The translations under genes were made by a program, and so were the position numbers. Positions 1-7,349 of a stretch of 14,780 nt of DNA are shown in pieces. Source of the stretch: Ectocarpus siliculosus (Eukaryota; Sar; Phaeophyceae; Ectocarpales; Ectocarpaceae). The stretch is taken from contig FN649744.1 of the NCBI GenBank assembly GCA_000310025.1, positions 2,973,288-2,988,067 on the forward strand, written 5' to 3'. Numbering within the stretch: position 1 is the stretch's first letter; each line of letters begins with the position of its first letter. Under the pieces are notes generated by a model that worked only from the letters and a program-made list of their open reading frames with translations, had not been told where the DNA came from and searched no databases.

Positions 1-200
1 AAATTAGGGGGAAAAGGGGTGTTTGGGTCATTTTTGGGGGTCTTTTTTTTTTTTTTTTTGGTTTTTTTTGGGGGGGGGGGGGGCGGGCTTGGGGTGTATT
101 TAAAGAAAAAATTTCCGGGTTTTGGGTTCTTTTGGATGGAAAATTTTTTAGTTTTTTCCGTGTTTTGGCCAGTCATTCGGGGGGGGGGGGGGGGGGGGGC
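1..200. other. Low-complexity left end, probable contig edge
   Basis: This stretch is almost entirely runs of G, T and A, with a T run of about 18 bases near 43-60 and G runs near 70-83 and 180-199. There is no believable coding frame: open frames here are strings of Phe, Gly and Pro. The stuttering homopolymers resemble the untrimmed low-quality tail of a sequencing read more than biology, and the right end of the window looks the same. Confidence 0.6.
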
Positions 201-1010
201 GTCTTGTGTTGTCTGTTGGTGGTAGTGTTGTCCTTGGTTTGACTATTTTATCATGTTTTGCACTGCACGGCAGCAGTAGTAACGGAGAGGTTTGGTGTGT
301 TCGGAGAGAACGTTGTGGAAGAACATGTATTGTATTCAAGTTTTATTTGTACTGTATTCTCCTAGAAAACAATGAAAAAACAATATGCAGATAATCTGCT
401 CGCGTTCTTCGAGCACAAGAACTGCTGCTGTGTTTCCGTTGCCCAGGCAGGAAGCGTGACTGCACACACACACACCTAGGTTCCGCCAAAGCAAGGCTCC
501 ACCATGTGTATGACATGCCAAATACATTGGCAACACGGGGCGCCCAACTCGAAAACCGACGTGGTGATCGTCGGATGTCTCGTCGTCGTCATCGTCAGCA
601 GTTCTGTTTGTACCATTCGCACCCCGGCATTCATGTATCAATTGTCATCGCCTGCCTCCGAAGAGAGTATGTTGCTGGAGCGTGAATAACTACCCGGTCT
701 TCTCTCTGCCTTCCCTTCTACAACAACAGAGTCTTCTCTCTCTCTCTCACTTTCTGGAAGAAGCACGTAGCCTCCCCCCCGGCACGGTGCTACACACACA
801 ACAGTGCCAGCGCACAACACAAAGCGGGTCGTGATTTCCGCGCGAGAGACGGTCCCCCAGCCGTCTTTCCTCATGACACCAAGCACGCGCAGTCACGCTT
901 GCCTCGCATCTACGTACGCCTTCAGTTTCATGTCTCCCCACCACGCGGGGGGCGAAACGTCTCCAGCCCTACATTGCGCGAACGGGCGTGGTCTTCGTTG
1001 TCGGCGCCTC
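201..1010. other. No confident gene; microsatellites
   Basis: About 800 bases hold a CA run near 464-475, a CT run near 733-748 and CACA tracts near 792-800. Open frames exist on both strands. One on the minus strand has a run of Asp codons at about 575-600, but none has a recognisable domain, a clear splice-site pair or a codon pattern that sets it apart. I call nothing here. Confidence 0.5.
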
Positions 1011-1016
1011 CATACG

Positions 1017-1242
1017 GTACCGTAAGGATGCGGGTCTCCGCACAGGGGTGTTAGCGTTTTTCAAAGCTTCGCTACTCGACAACTAGGAAGGCAACACTGC
1101 CGAAAAGGGCGGTTTTGGAATTATCTCATCGTGGTCTTTCCTTAGACGTGTTGTTTGGCCTTCGCACCCTCCTAGTTGCGGAGTAAGAAAGCTTTGAAAA
1201 ACGTTATCACCCCTGCGCGGAGACCCGCATCCTTTTCGGTAC
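1017..1242. mobile_element. MITE-like foldback element with ~75 bp inverted arms
   Basis: The left arm (about 1017-1090) and the reverse complement of the right arm (about 1165-1242) align almost throughout. Both begin GTACCG, then AAGGATGCGGGTCTCCGC, a CAGGGGTG block, CGTTTTTCAAAGCTT and an AACTAGGA block, with roughly one mismatch in eight. The unpaired centre is about 75 bases and has no coding capacity. A TA dinucleotide lies within two or three bases of each end (1013-1014 and 1243-1244), as expected for a Tc1/mariner-type target duplication, though the exact ends are unclear. The length (about 226 bp) and lack of a gene fit a non-autonomous miniature inverted-repeat transposable element. 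The inner arm motif TTTTCAAAGCT is shared with the elements at 7153 and 12131, so it may be a distant relative of that family. Confidence 0.75.
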
Positions 1243-1652
1243 TACATTATCACTTTTTACACACCAAATCGAGGGAACTGCACGAGCCTCACAGACAAAA
1301 TACCCCCGCCGAAAAGCATACCGCGTCGCCCCCGCCGCCGCCCTATTCAGTTCGACACCGCATTGAGCCAGTCATTAGGTGTAACCGTTCAAACGGCAAC
1401 TCGGAAGGAAGCAGCGGCAGCGCCAGACCTGTGTGTACCATCGAGTCAAAGCCAGCCAGTCACCACGAACTGCCGGCCGTGCGCGCGTATTCTTAGTATG
1501 TGCATCGACCGCGCCACAAAACCGACTGACAAAAAACAAAGTCAGTCAGTCTCATATCGGCTGGAGCTTCTAAAGGCCATGACCTGGGACCCCCGCGAGG
1601 GGGGGGTCACGTGTGTGTGTGTGGCCCGGTTGATGCCGAGATGACGGCCGGC
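1243..1652. other. No gene seen; spacer downstream of the minus-strand gene
   Basis: Open frames run on the plus strand but show no domain and no conserved look. A small perfect hairpin (GACTGAC, ten-base loop, GTCAGTC) sits at about 1524-1547. On the minus strand this is the region just 3' of the stop codon at 1653, so part of it is probably the 3' untranslated region of the UVR-like gene. A G run and a GT run occur near 1601-1622. I found no clear polyadenylation signal. Confidence 0.4.
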
Positions 1653-3303
1653 CTACTGGTCGCCCTCAAAGCCCATGCCGTTCTTCCGCAAGAACGTGGC
1701 GAGCTCCCTCTCCAGCGACGAGGCGAGGTCGTAGTCCTTCGCTTGCACCTTGCTCGGCAGCGAGCGGTGGCCAGCGAGCCAAGGAGGGGGGCGGGTGGAG
1801 GGGGGGGGGGGGGTGTACTTATGTTTCGCATGCCATATTTATTTCTTCGAGGTAGTTGGTAGACCAGGCGGCCAGCCAGCAAAGAGGATCGGGGGGGGGG
1901 TGCTCATGTTTCGCATGCCTTGTTATACCATTGACCATGCGTCCTCGAGAGGATGGAGATGGGGTACTCATGTTTTGCATGCCTTAGTTGCTGGACCATT
2001 GACCACACGCCCTCGAGAGGACCGGATGTTTTCGCTTAGTGCGTTGAACAGTCAGTCACTTAACTGCCTTGAAAGGGAAAGGGCTGGATTGGGAAAATGA
2101 AGGGCAAGGCCAAAGAAAACAATCCTGCTTCTTGATGCCAAAGACGAACGGCGACACACCGCTGAGGGAAGCGGAGGGTCCCACAAGTTTCGTTTGGCGC
2201 CTCTGCGCCTCGGAAACCCTAACCCTATCCCTAACCCCAACCCTAACCCCAACCCTAACCCTATCCCTAACCCCAACCCTAACCCTATCCCTAACTCCAA
2301 GCATCTACCGGCTGGTCCTTCCAACTTCGTTAGATTTCTCTTCAGAGAGCAAACGTCCTTTTCCTTTTCCGCGAACAGCATAGGGCATTTGTTTTAATTC
2401 TTCCGCAGGGTTTCGTTCCTTGGAAATTTCTGAAGTCCGTGTTTCTGCGGCGTGCCAGTGGCACGCGCGTATATATCGCGAGAGAGAGCGCTTCACAGCA
2501 GTTTCTGCACCGCTTGGATGCAATCACTCACTCACCGCCATGAGAAGTTTTTGCCGCAAGGCCTCCGCAGTGGCGACCGTGTCTGCGTCTGGTGCCCCCT
2601 TGTTGGCCATCTACCATACGAGGTCGCCGTGATCATTGTGGCCGCAGTTTTTTTTTATGGTGTTTCCGTGTTTGTCGTTTTTTTCGTTTGTTGACGCCAT
2701 TCGCGGAGTGCGAGCGAAGACACGACACGCAGAGAAACAGAGAGACAGAGAGACACACACAGACACAGACAGGCAGAAAGACAGGCGCGCAGACGTTAAC
2801 GCAAGCGATGTCTACAGACAAAAAAGAGGGGCGAATCGTCCAGGGCACGGCTCCCAAGATCGGCAAAACTTCTCGCAGCTACGGATGACCGACACAGAAC
2901 AGTCCAAGAACAACTTCGGGATAAGAGCACCCCGTAGGTTGGTCGTTCGGCTGAGAACGCCTTTCTTGCCGCGAAAACAATCGATATCATGGAAGGAATT
3001 CGCAATAATATGCTGCCGCCGTACACATCCATATCCCGGGTGCGTCCCCAATACCGGAATACAAAGCCAAGAGCCAGAATCACTCAAATCGTTGCACACG
3101 CACAACCAATAGAAAATGCGGGGAATTTTCTTTTTCTTCTCATAGCCCTGGTCGTTTGTTCTCACCGCATCGAAGGTCACGTCCTGTTCGAGGTCTACGT
3201 AGTCATCCGGCGCTGGCGGCTGGTTGTACACGTCCACGAAATCCAAGTCCGGCAAACGGATCTTGTTGAGAATGTCCGGCGTTTTCGGGGTGAACTTGGC
3301 CAT
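1653..3303 (-). CDS. Small three-exon protein with a UVR-like C-terminal motif
   Basis: The proposed minus-strand exons are 3303-3166, 2610-2536 and 1748-1653, joining in phase 0 to 102 residues. Exon 1 encodes an acidic, proline-containing stretch starting MAKFTPKTPDILNKIRLPDL and ends at GCG before donor GTGAGA. Exon 2 starts directly after TAG (an in-frame stop if unspliced) and ends at GCG before donor GTGAGTGAGTG. Exon 3 follows AAG and ends at TAG. Across the exon 2/3 junction the protein reads EALRQKLLMA then VQAKDYDLASSLEREL (residues about 62-87). That is the pattern of the UVR motif of UvrB/UvrC and Clp-type proteins: L-x3-L, A-V, D-[YF]-x2-A, and an acidic residue followed by hydrophobics. 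UVR motifs mediate protein contacts; the actual role here is unknown. The exon 3 acceptor is weak (CAAG, with another AG six bases earlier). Exon 1 is preceded by a pyrimidine-rich stretch and CAG at 3312-3310, so it may be internal (from 3309, in frame) and further 5' exons may exist. An alternative is that exons 2-3 alone form a 56-residue protein. Confidence 0.55.
1800..2022. repeat. Degenerate tandem repeat, units of about 64-85 bp
   Basis: Three copies of a unit occur in a row. Each has a G run, then a TGCTCATGTTTCGCATGCC-like core at about 1812, 1901 and 1965. The second and third copies continue with ACCATTGACCA and CCTCGAGAGGA, at 1927-1952 and 1995-2022. The first copy is degenerate after the core. 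Spacing between cores is 85 then 64 bases. The array lies inside intron 2 of the minus-strand UVR-like gene, close to its last acceptor, where the G runs become a C-rich tract on the transcribed strand. Confidence 0.75.
2215..2298. repeat. Interstitial telomere-like repeat, 14 hexamers
   Basis: Fourteen six-base units run without a phase break. Most are AACCCT, with variants ATCCCT, AACCCC and AACTCC, so the minus strand reads as TTAGGG-type telomere repeat. The variants are ordered: the four-unit block AACCCT-AACCCT-ATCCCT-AACCCC occurs three times (the last with AACTCC), with two extra units between the first and second blocks, giving a 24-base higher-order repeat. The tract lies about 2.2 kb from the left end, with unique sequence on both sides, inside intron 2 of the UVR-like gene. 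It is therefore interstitial and not a chromosome end. Leu/Gly/Ile-rich or Pro/Asn-rich open frames here are products of the repeat and not proteins. Confidence 0.9.
2611..2812 (-). promoter_or_regulatory. AG-exclusion zone and long pyrimidine tract before a 3' splice site
   Basis: Reading the minus strand from 2812 down to the proposed acceptor TAG at 2613-2611, there is not one AG dinucleotide (no CT on the plus strand) for about 199 bases. The zone opens with CGTTAAC (2794-2800), a fair branch-point candidate, followed by a tract of about 70 bases made of TCTG/TGTC/CTCT repeats (2720-2790), then about 105 bases of mixed sequence to the acceptor. A distant branch point followed by an AG-free run is a known arrangement at some regulated 3' splice sites. 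Here it supports the exon 2 start at 2610. The branch-point assignment is inference. Confidence 0.5.
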
Positions 3304-3329
3304 CGTGTCCTGGCGAAACGGAACGGGGA

Positions 3330-3390
3330 CGAAGAACGCATGCATGTATGTACGTTTGTGTGCATGCATGTAGTGTGTATGTATGTCCAT
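3330..3390. repeat. TGCA/TGTA microsatellite upstream of the UVR-like gene
   Basis: An imperfect tetranucleotide repeat of GCATGCATGTATGT type, with interruptions, lies just upstream (minus-strand sense) of exon 1. It contains palindromic GCATGCATG cores, so it can fold on itself. It falls in the promoter, 5' leader or first intron of the minus-strand gene. Confidence 0.7.
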
Positions 3391-3522
3391 ACAAGGGCGC
3401 TTCACGGCGTAGGCTTTATGACGATGTCAACTGTGTGCGGGTCGAGTTTTGAGATGAGAAGAAAGATGTATATGTGAAAAGCTGTTCAGCTCATACATTT
3501 ATTCGAACAGCAAGGTGATGAA

Positions 3523-3795
3523 TTAATGAATTAAAGCGACAGATTTAATATAAGCCCAGTTTCCAGTCGGTTTCCCTCCACTTACTGAAAATACTTCATT
3601 ACCTTCGACTGTGGGTATATCTCGAATAGGTCTTTGTGTTTGTTTCCTGCATGTTTGATTCCTGTGTGTGTTTCCTGTAATGTTTTCTAAAGCGACGGCC
3701 GGAGGACAGAAAGGAAGACATGCGTATGTGGCAAGGAGCAACACCGCAGCAAGAACAATGTCGTCTATCGGTAGTTGTATGCTCACAGAGAACAT
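3523..3795 (-). CDS. Candidate small secreted protein, 90 residues
   Basis: A complete minus-strand frame runs from ATG (3795) to TAA (3523). The N-terminus has a short polar start, a hydrophobic core (about residues 12-29, IVLAAVLLLATYACLPF) and a small-residue PAVA site near residues 33-36, which together look like a signal peptide. The remaining 54 or so residues carry two Asn-x-Thr glycosylation sequons (NIT and NQT) and one Cys. Part of that segment is encoded by a loose tandem of GGAAACA/CAGG-type repeats, which may have produced the sequons by chance. I recognise no family. A second long minus frame overlaps it. Without expression or conservation evidence this may be a chance frame. 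Confidence 0.28.
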   Translation of the reverse strand: MFSVSIQLPIDDIVLAAVLLLATYACLPFCPPAVALENITGNTHRNQTCRKQTQRPIRDIPTVEGNEVFSVSGGKPTGNWAYIKSVALIH

Positions 3796-4209
3796 GCACC
3801 GAAACGGACGGACGTGTATGTGTCGTAGTCAATAGATACGTGTGGAGGAGAAACAAAAAACTCTGTGCGTCATCTCTCCTTGCATCATCCCACCCAGCAA
3901 CTACCGCACACATCATGTATGTGCACTTACTTCGAAGTAGAAATTTATGTGCCGTATCACGACGGCAAACACCCACAGTACTCATCCCACAGCAGTAGTA
4001 CTGCTACATGCTCTGCAGAGAATAAAAAAGAGGACCCCCGATGGGGAGGCGGAGGAGGACATTTACCCCGATGGAAGCAACGCTTCCTAAGCTACTGATG
4101 TACACACCTGATGTACACATTTTTTTGCACCGTTCTGAACCTACGGTATAGCCCAATCCCTCACCCAACCCGGCGACCAACCCGACCCAAAGCTATGCAT
4201 TGGTAGGCG

Positions 4210-4269
4210 TTAGGTCAGGTAAGGGATTTCGCGTTTCGGAGTGAACATCGTCATCGTGTCCTGCTGAGA
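4210..4269 (-). pseudogene. Relic duplicate of the first exon of the UVR-like gene
   Basis: On the minus strand a pyrimidine-rich stretch, CAG, then GACACGATG and a frame reading MTMFTPKREIPYLT and stop corresponds to the exon-1 boundary at 3312-3270 (pyrimidine-rich stretch, CAG, GACACGATG, MAKFTPKTPDIL). Similarity covers the splice-site region and about ten codons, then fades, and the frame stops at 4212-4210. I read this as a truncated tandem copy of that exon about 950 bases upstream of the live one. The shared CAG-GACACGATG boundary is also why exon 1 may be internal. The short match length keeps confidence moderate. Confidence 0.45.
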
Positions 4270-4421
4270 GGAGGAACACGGTACCCGGTTGTATGCTGGA
4301 TATTGCACAGGCGCGCGTTCGACGAAGAGTCACAGAAGCTGCCGACTTGGTGTTCCATAGGCGTTTGTGGGGGCGCAGGGACAGGGGCTCGGGGAGGATC
4401 AGAGGAGTCCAACACGAGGAG

Positions 4422-4530
4422 TGAAAGGGAGAGGGAGAGGGAGAGGGAGAGAGACAGAGGCAGATAGATAGACAGACAGACAGACAGGCAGAACCAGGCA
4501 GGGATAGATAGAGAGGGAGAGAGAGAGGAG
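4422..4530. repeat. Purine-rich microsatellite (GGGAGA, ACAG and GATA units)
   Basis: Tandem GGGAGA units (about 4428-4452) are followed by GATA and ACAG tetranucleotides (about 4463-4500) and more GAGA. Minus-strand frames through it are Ser/Leu/Pro repeats (SLSLSL and CLSVCLS) and are not proteins. Confidence 0.85.
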
Positions 4531-4791
4531 TCCATGTTCTGCATGTCTGGTTGTACATACTCCGCCATCGTGTCGTCGGATATGCATCGGTAGGCGCTAG
4601 GTTTGAGTTGGACAGTATTAGCGATGTGCTACAAATCATGGCCAAGGGTCCAGCGATCAGGTCAAGCGGGGAGCATGTTGGAGGGAGGCACGGCCCCAGA
4701 GTGAAACAATGAAATATAAGAGGGGGGACTGGAATCACTGAGTGCGTTGTGTCTGTTGTTGATTAAGTTTGAACTTTGAAGATTTGCCAAT

Positions 4792-4935
4792 ATGTTTCAA
4801 ATATTTACGCTTCATAAAAAAAACAGCAACCCAGGTTCCCACAAAGCCCTTGACGAGCTACTAGCATATTTATATTTGGACGACAAAAGCCAACTTCAGA
4901 AAGAGGTTCGCAACGTGGAGATAAGCTTGGAATAG
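4792..4935 (+). CDS. Weak candidate small ORF or exon
   Basis: A frame of 47 codons from ATG (4792) to TAG (4933-4935) reads as a balanced, charged sequence containing SHKALDELLAYLYLDDKSQL, unlike the repeat-driven frames around it. A stretch ending AAAAAACAG (about 4817-4827) could be an acceptor, making this a terminal exon. A further frame at about 5006-5116 contains HLVEWVAALLLGKERPQAVL, lies between a CAG and a GTGAGG and might be a neighbouring exon, but the two do not clearly join. No family is recognised. Confidence 0.15.
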   Translation: MFQIFTLHKKNSNPGSHKALDELLAYLYLDDKSQLQKEVRNVEISLE

Positions 4936-5483
4936 ACTCAGCACGGCCCGATATCAACGAAGACTAGAAGGTACCAGCCGCCAGAGGACCAAAAAAAAAA
5001 AAACAGTCGAACACCCAATGCACCTGGTAGAATGGGTTGCTGCCCTTCTCCTGGGTAAGGAACGCCCCCAAGCCGTTCTTCCCAGTGACGGTCGAGGCTA
5101 CCAAGACCCTGCCGGGGTGAGGTGGAGTGAGCGGTCATGTCAGCGAGTGGGCACACGCGCACGACTGAATAGTAACTCTTGCTAGCCGATGTACTGCTGA
5201 AAGAAGAAGAGCCGACAATTCAAGCTCAGAGCTGATTTCCTCATCGTGAGGGAAACAAAAGTCGAGGACCTACTGCAGTGTGGCACTTGCAATGCGAACC
5301 GCTCCCTTGGGAATGTCTCATAACAGCAGCAGCAGCAAGCAGTAGTGTGGACGGTACACGCTACGAGATAAAAAAAAAACAGTACACCATGGTGCAAAGC
5401 TTAGGTGTCAGTTTGGTTCCTGCCGCCTTTGGAAGCATCAACAGCAGGCAAGCAAACAAAATCGACCGGAAGAGAAGCCCGCC

Positions 5484-5846
5484 TCACCCGGCTCCCAACG
5501 CGATCACGAGAGCGGCGATTCCGAACAGCCCCGACGCGGTGGAAGGGTTGCCCGGTGCCGCCGAAGCCAACAGGAGAGAAGACACCAACGAACCCACTCC
5601 CTCCCCACCGTCAGCAGCAGCAGCAGCAGGGCCAACAACGTCCGCGTGTACGCCGCCGACGTCCGCGAGGCCCACTCGTTGTAGCAGTAGAGAAGACGCG
5701 TCGGGTATCGCTGTGGCGATCTCTCCCCCGCTGGCACCGCCTGGAAGGAGGTCGACGGCGGTGATGCCTGTTGCTCGTGTCGGGAAGAGGCAGCGGGGGT
5801 GGCAGCGGTGGGGGGGTTGCCGGTTGAGGTGGGGGACGCTGAACAC
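5484..5846 (-). CDS. Candidate 3' terminal exon with an Ala/Gly-rich hydrophobic tail
   Basis: A GC-rich minus frame ends at TGA (5486-5484). Its C-terminus has a run of small residues (ASAAPGNPSTASG) followed by a hydrophobic end (LFGIAALVIALGAG). That resembles a GPI-anchor signal, namely a cleavable small-residue site plus a hydrophobic tail with no cytoplasmic part. Upstream are an Ala run from a GCT repeat and an acceptor candidate (TTCAG at about 5840). There is no ATG in the frame, so it would need upstream exons. Two other frames are also open here: another minus frame with a Ser/Thr/Pro-rich stretch (about 5750-5840) and a 243-codon plus frame spanning 5278-6009. GC-rich triplet repeats keep several frames open, so the strand is not settled. 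Confidence 0.25.
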   Translation of the reverse strand: MFSVPHLNRQPPHRCHPRCLFPTRATGITAVDLLPGGASGGEIATAIPDASSLLLQRVGLADVGGVHADVVGPAAAAADGGEGVGSLVSSLLLASAAPGNPSTASGLFGIAALVIALGAG

Positions 5847-6453
5847 ACGAACTCATAGTGTGCAACTTACATTTCGAGCGCCAACAACGCGTTGCGTTTA
5901 CCGGCTGCCTATTGGCGCAGGTGTTGTATTAGTAATGCGGAGGGTGTTGGCTCTCTGGAGGACAACTGCTACTCGTATGCTTGCAAGTGGGTGGGAGGGG
6001 CGCTGCTGATTGGCCCGCCCGCCGGGCAGTGTGCAAGTGTTCAAGTTGGCAGCGCTCCAGACCAACAGACTACAGAGCCTACATAGTATCACACCTTTCT
6101 GGAGCTAGGAATGGCACTGCTCGACTATTGCACACACGAGAGCGAGGCGGGAGGCTTCCGCGGCGGTACTGCTGTAGGGCGAGCCACCTCGGGCCTGACG
6201 GTATCATGCACACACACACTGGTCTGCGCGTTTCTATTTTACTGCTGTAGTAGCCCTAGTAGGCCTTATCCCGCAGAGCACGCACCTCTAGCTCGTGTTG
6301 TCGAGGGGAACGATGCGCGAGGCGCGGGGGATACAAAGCCCGCGGCATACGACACCACCAGTGCTAGGCAAGCTGCGAAGAGTCTTGGCACCATGTTTAA
6401 AGCTTGTCACGTGCAGCAGCGGCGCGTGCTCTCACCTCTCGCCTCTTTTCCAG

Positions 6454-6614
6454 CTGGTACGCCGGTAAAAAAGGTTCGCGAGGCGTTATTGTGGAGAACC
6501 GAACCTGCGCCTACAAAAAAGGTTAACAATGCAACCTGCCCAGAACCTGCCGCAAGCAGCAGGTTGCACGAGGTGCCGCGGACATTGACACACTTCCAGG
6601 TTGCGCATGTTCAG
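6454..6614 (+). CDS. Candidate internal exon
   Basis: The stretch is bounded by a good acceptor (pyrimidine-rich CTCTCGCCTCTTTTCCAG ending at 6453) and a consensus donor (CAG, then GTGAGA at 6615). It stays open in a frame that begins with two bases of a split codon and ends in phase 0, encoding about 53 residues with basic and Thr/Pro content (PVKKVREALLW near the start). A second consensus donor (CAG then GTGAGA) closes an open stretch at 6986, with CAG acceptor choices at 6673 or 6856. The implied protein resembles nothing I know, and a minus-strand frame (6933-6691) competes in the second part. It may be two exons of one unrecognised plus-strand gene. Confidence 0.25.
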
Positions 6615-7152
6615 GTGAGAGAGCTCTAAAGAGGTTCCGTCGTGTCACAGCCTGTTTGCTCGGGTGGTTGCAGCATGTTCTGCATCTGGCCTATCCATCT
6701 CCTACATATGTGCACCATGCGCATTTTGCGCTGTACTCGGCACACCCATTTCCCCCGCCATTTTTGCATCTTTCCCAAAGCATCTTCACTAACTCATGTC
6801 CTTCTCTGTTGCAATGGATTGGTGGCGGCCTCCACCCCCGTCTAAGAACCATTGCCACAGCTAGCTTCATCCGGGTAGCATCGTCGAGGAGCTTTTCTGG
6901 TGTGGGGAGTGACCTTGCGTTCGCGGTGGTCAAGAGGGCACCACCGCCGTCCTCCGCGTGGATTGGTCGTGCCTCTTACACCAGGTGAGAGCCAAGCAAG
7001 GCCTTCTCGGAGAGAGAGAGGGGGGGGGAGGGTATGTTTGTTACGACTCTGTTCCATTGATTGGTTGCGCACGGATAGTTTGGACTGTTCGCTTTTTGGT
7101 ATCCGCTGCCATCGCGGCTCTACTTTCTGGAGTGGAGCTGCCTGACACCGCA

Positions 7153-7349
7153 CATGACGTAAGATATCAGACCCCCTTGATCGGTTTTCAACGCTCGATT
7201 GCTCGGCACCAGAAAGAGTGATGGCGGAGTTGAACCCGTCTCACCGGGGACTTTTCGAATGCGCATCACAGAATATGACACCGTCTTCTTCGTCGTGATG
7301 TAGCCGGACTTTCAAAATCAGCCCAGGGGGTGTGAGATGTTGTGTCACC
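7153..7349 (+). mobile_element. Degenerate copy of the 200-bp MITE family also at 12131
   Basis: The left arm (TAAGATATCAGACCCCCT and then GATCGGTTTTCAACGCTCGA, 7160-7200) and the reverse complement of the right arm (about 7303-7349) are diverged inverted repeats. Both match the arms of the element at 12131. The centre also matches: 7223-7267 aligns to the reverse complement of 12212-12256 with about 31 of 45 bases identical by hand count. The two insertions are therefore full-length relatives in opposite orientation. The TA flanks seen at the other copy are eroded here (CA and GA). There is no coding capacity. It lies about 480 bases upstream of the HIT gene start. Confidence 0.7.

Larger units (their letters stand above)
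4194..4601. repeat. 21-bp direct repeat pair spaced 387 bp
   Basis: The 21 bases at 4194-4214 and 4581-4601, beginning TATGCAT and ending TAGG, match at 19 positions. The pair brackets the exon-1 relic (4210-4269), a purine-rich microsatellite (about 4422-4530) and a short minus-strand frame starting at 4568 whose leader again reads GACACGATG. The arrangement suggests a local duplication with divergence. It is too imperfect for a fresh target-site duplication. Confidence 0.6.

Noticed and set aside
2215-2298. A true chromosome end
   Set aside because: Unique sequence, and exons of one gene model, lie on both sides, and the tract is short and variant-rich.
2052-2397. Long frames on both strands with Leu/Gly/Ile or Pro/Asn repeats
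   Set aside because: They are translations of the telomere-like hexamers and disappear outside the repeat.
2450-2466. Perfect palindrome GCGTGCCA-G-TGGCACGC followed by an alternating GCGTATATATCGCG
   Set aside because: It is short, inside an intron, has no loop big enough for a stable RNA hairpin and shows no link to a gene; noted only as a possible chance structure.
4251-4587. Minus-strand frames of 60-105 codons with Ser/Leu runs
   Set aside because: Most of each frame is the GGGAGA/ACAG microsatellite.
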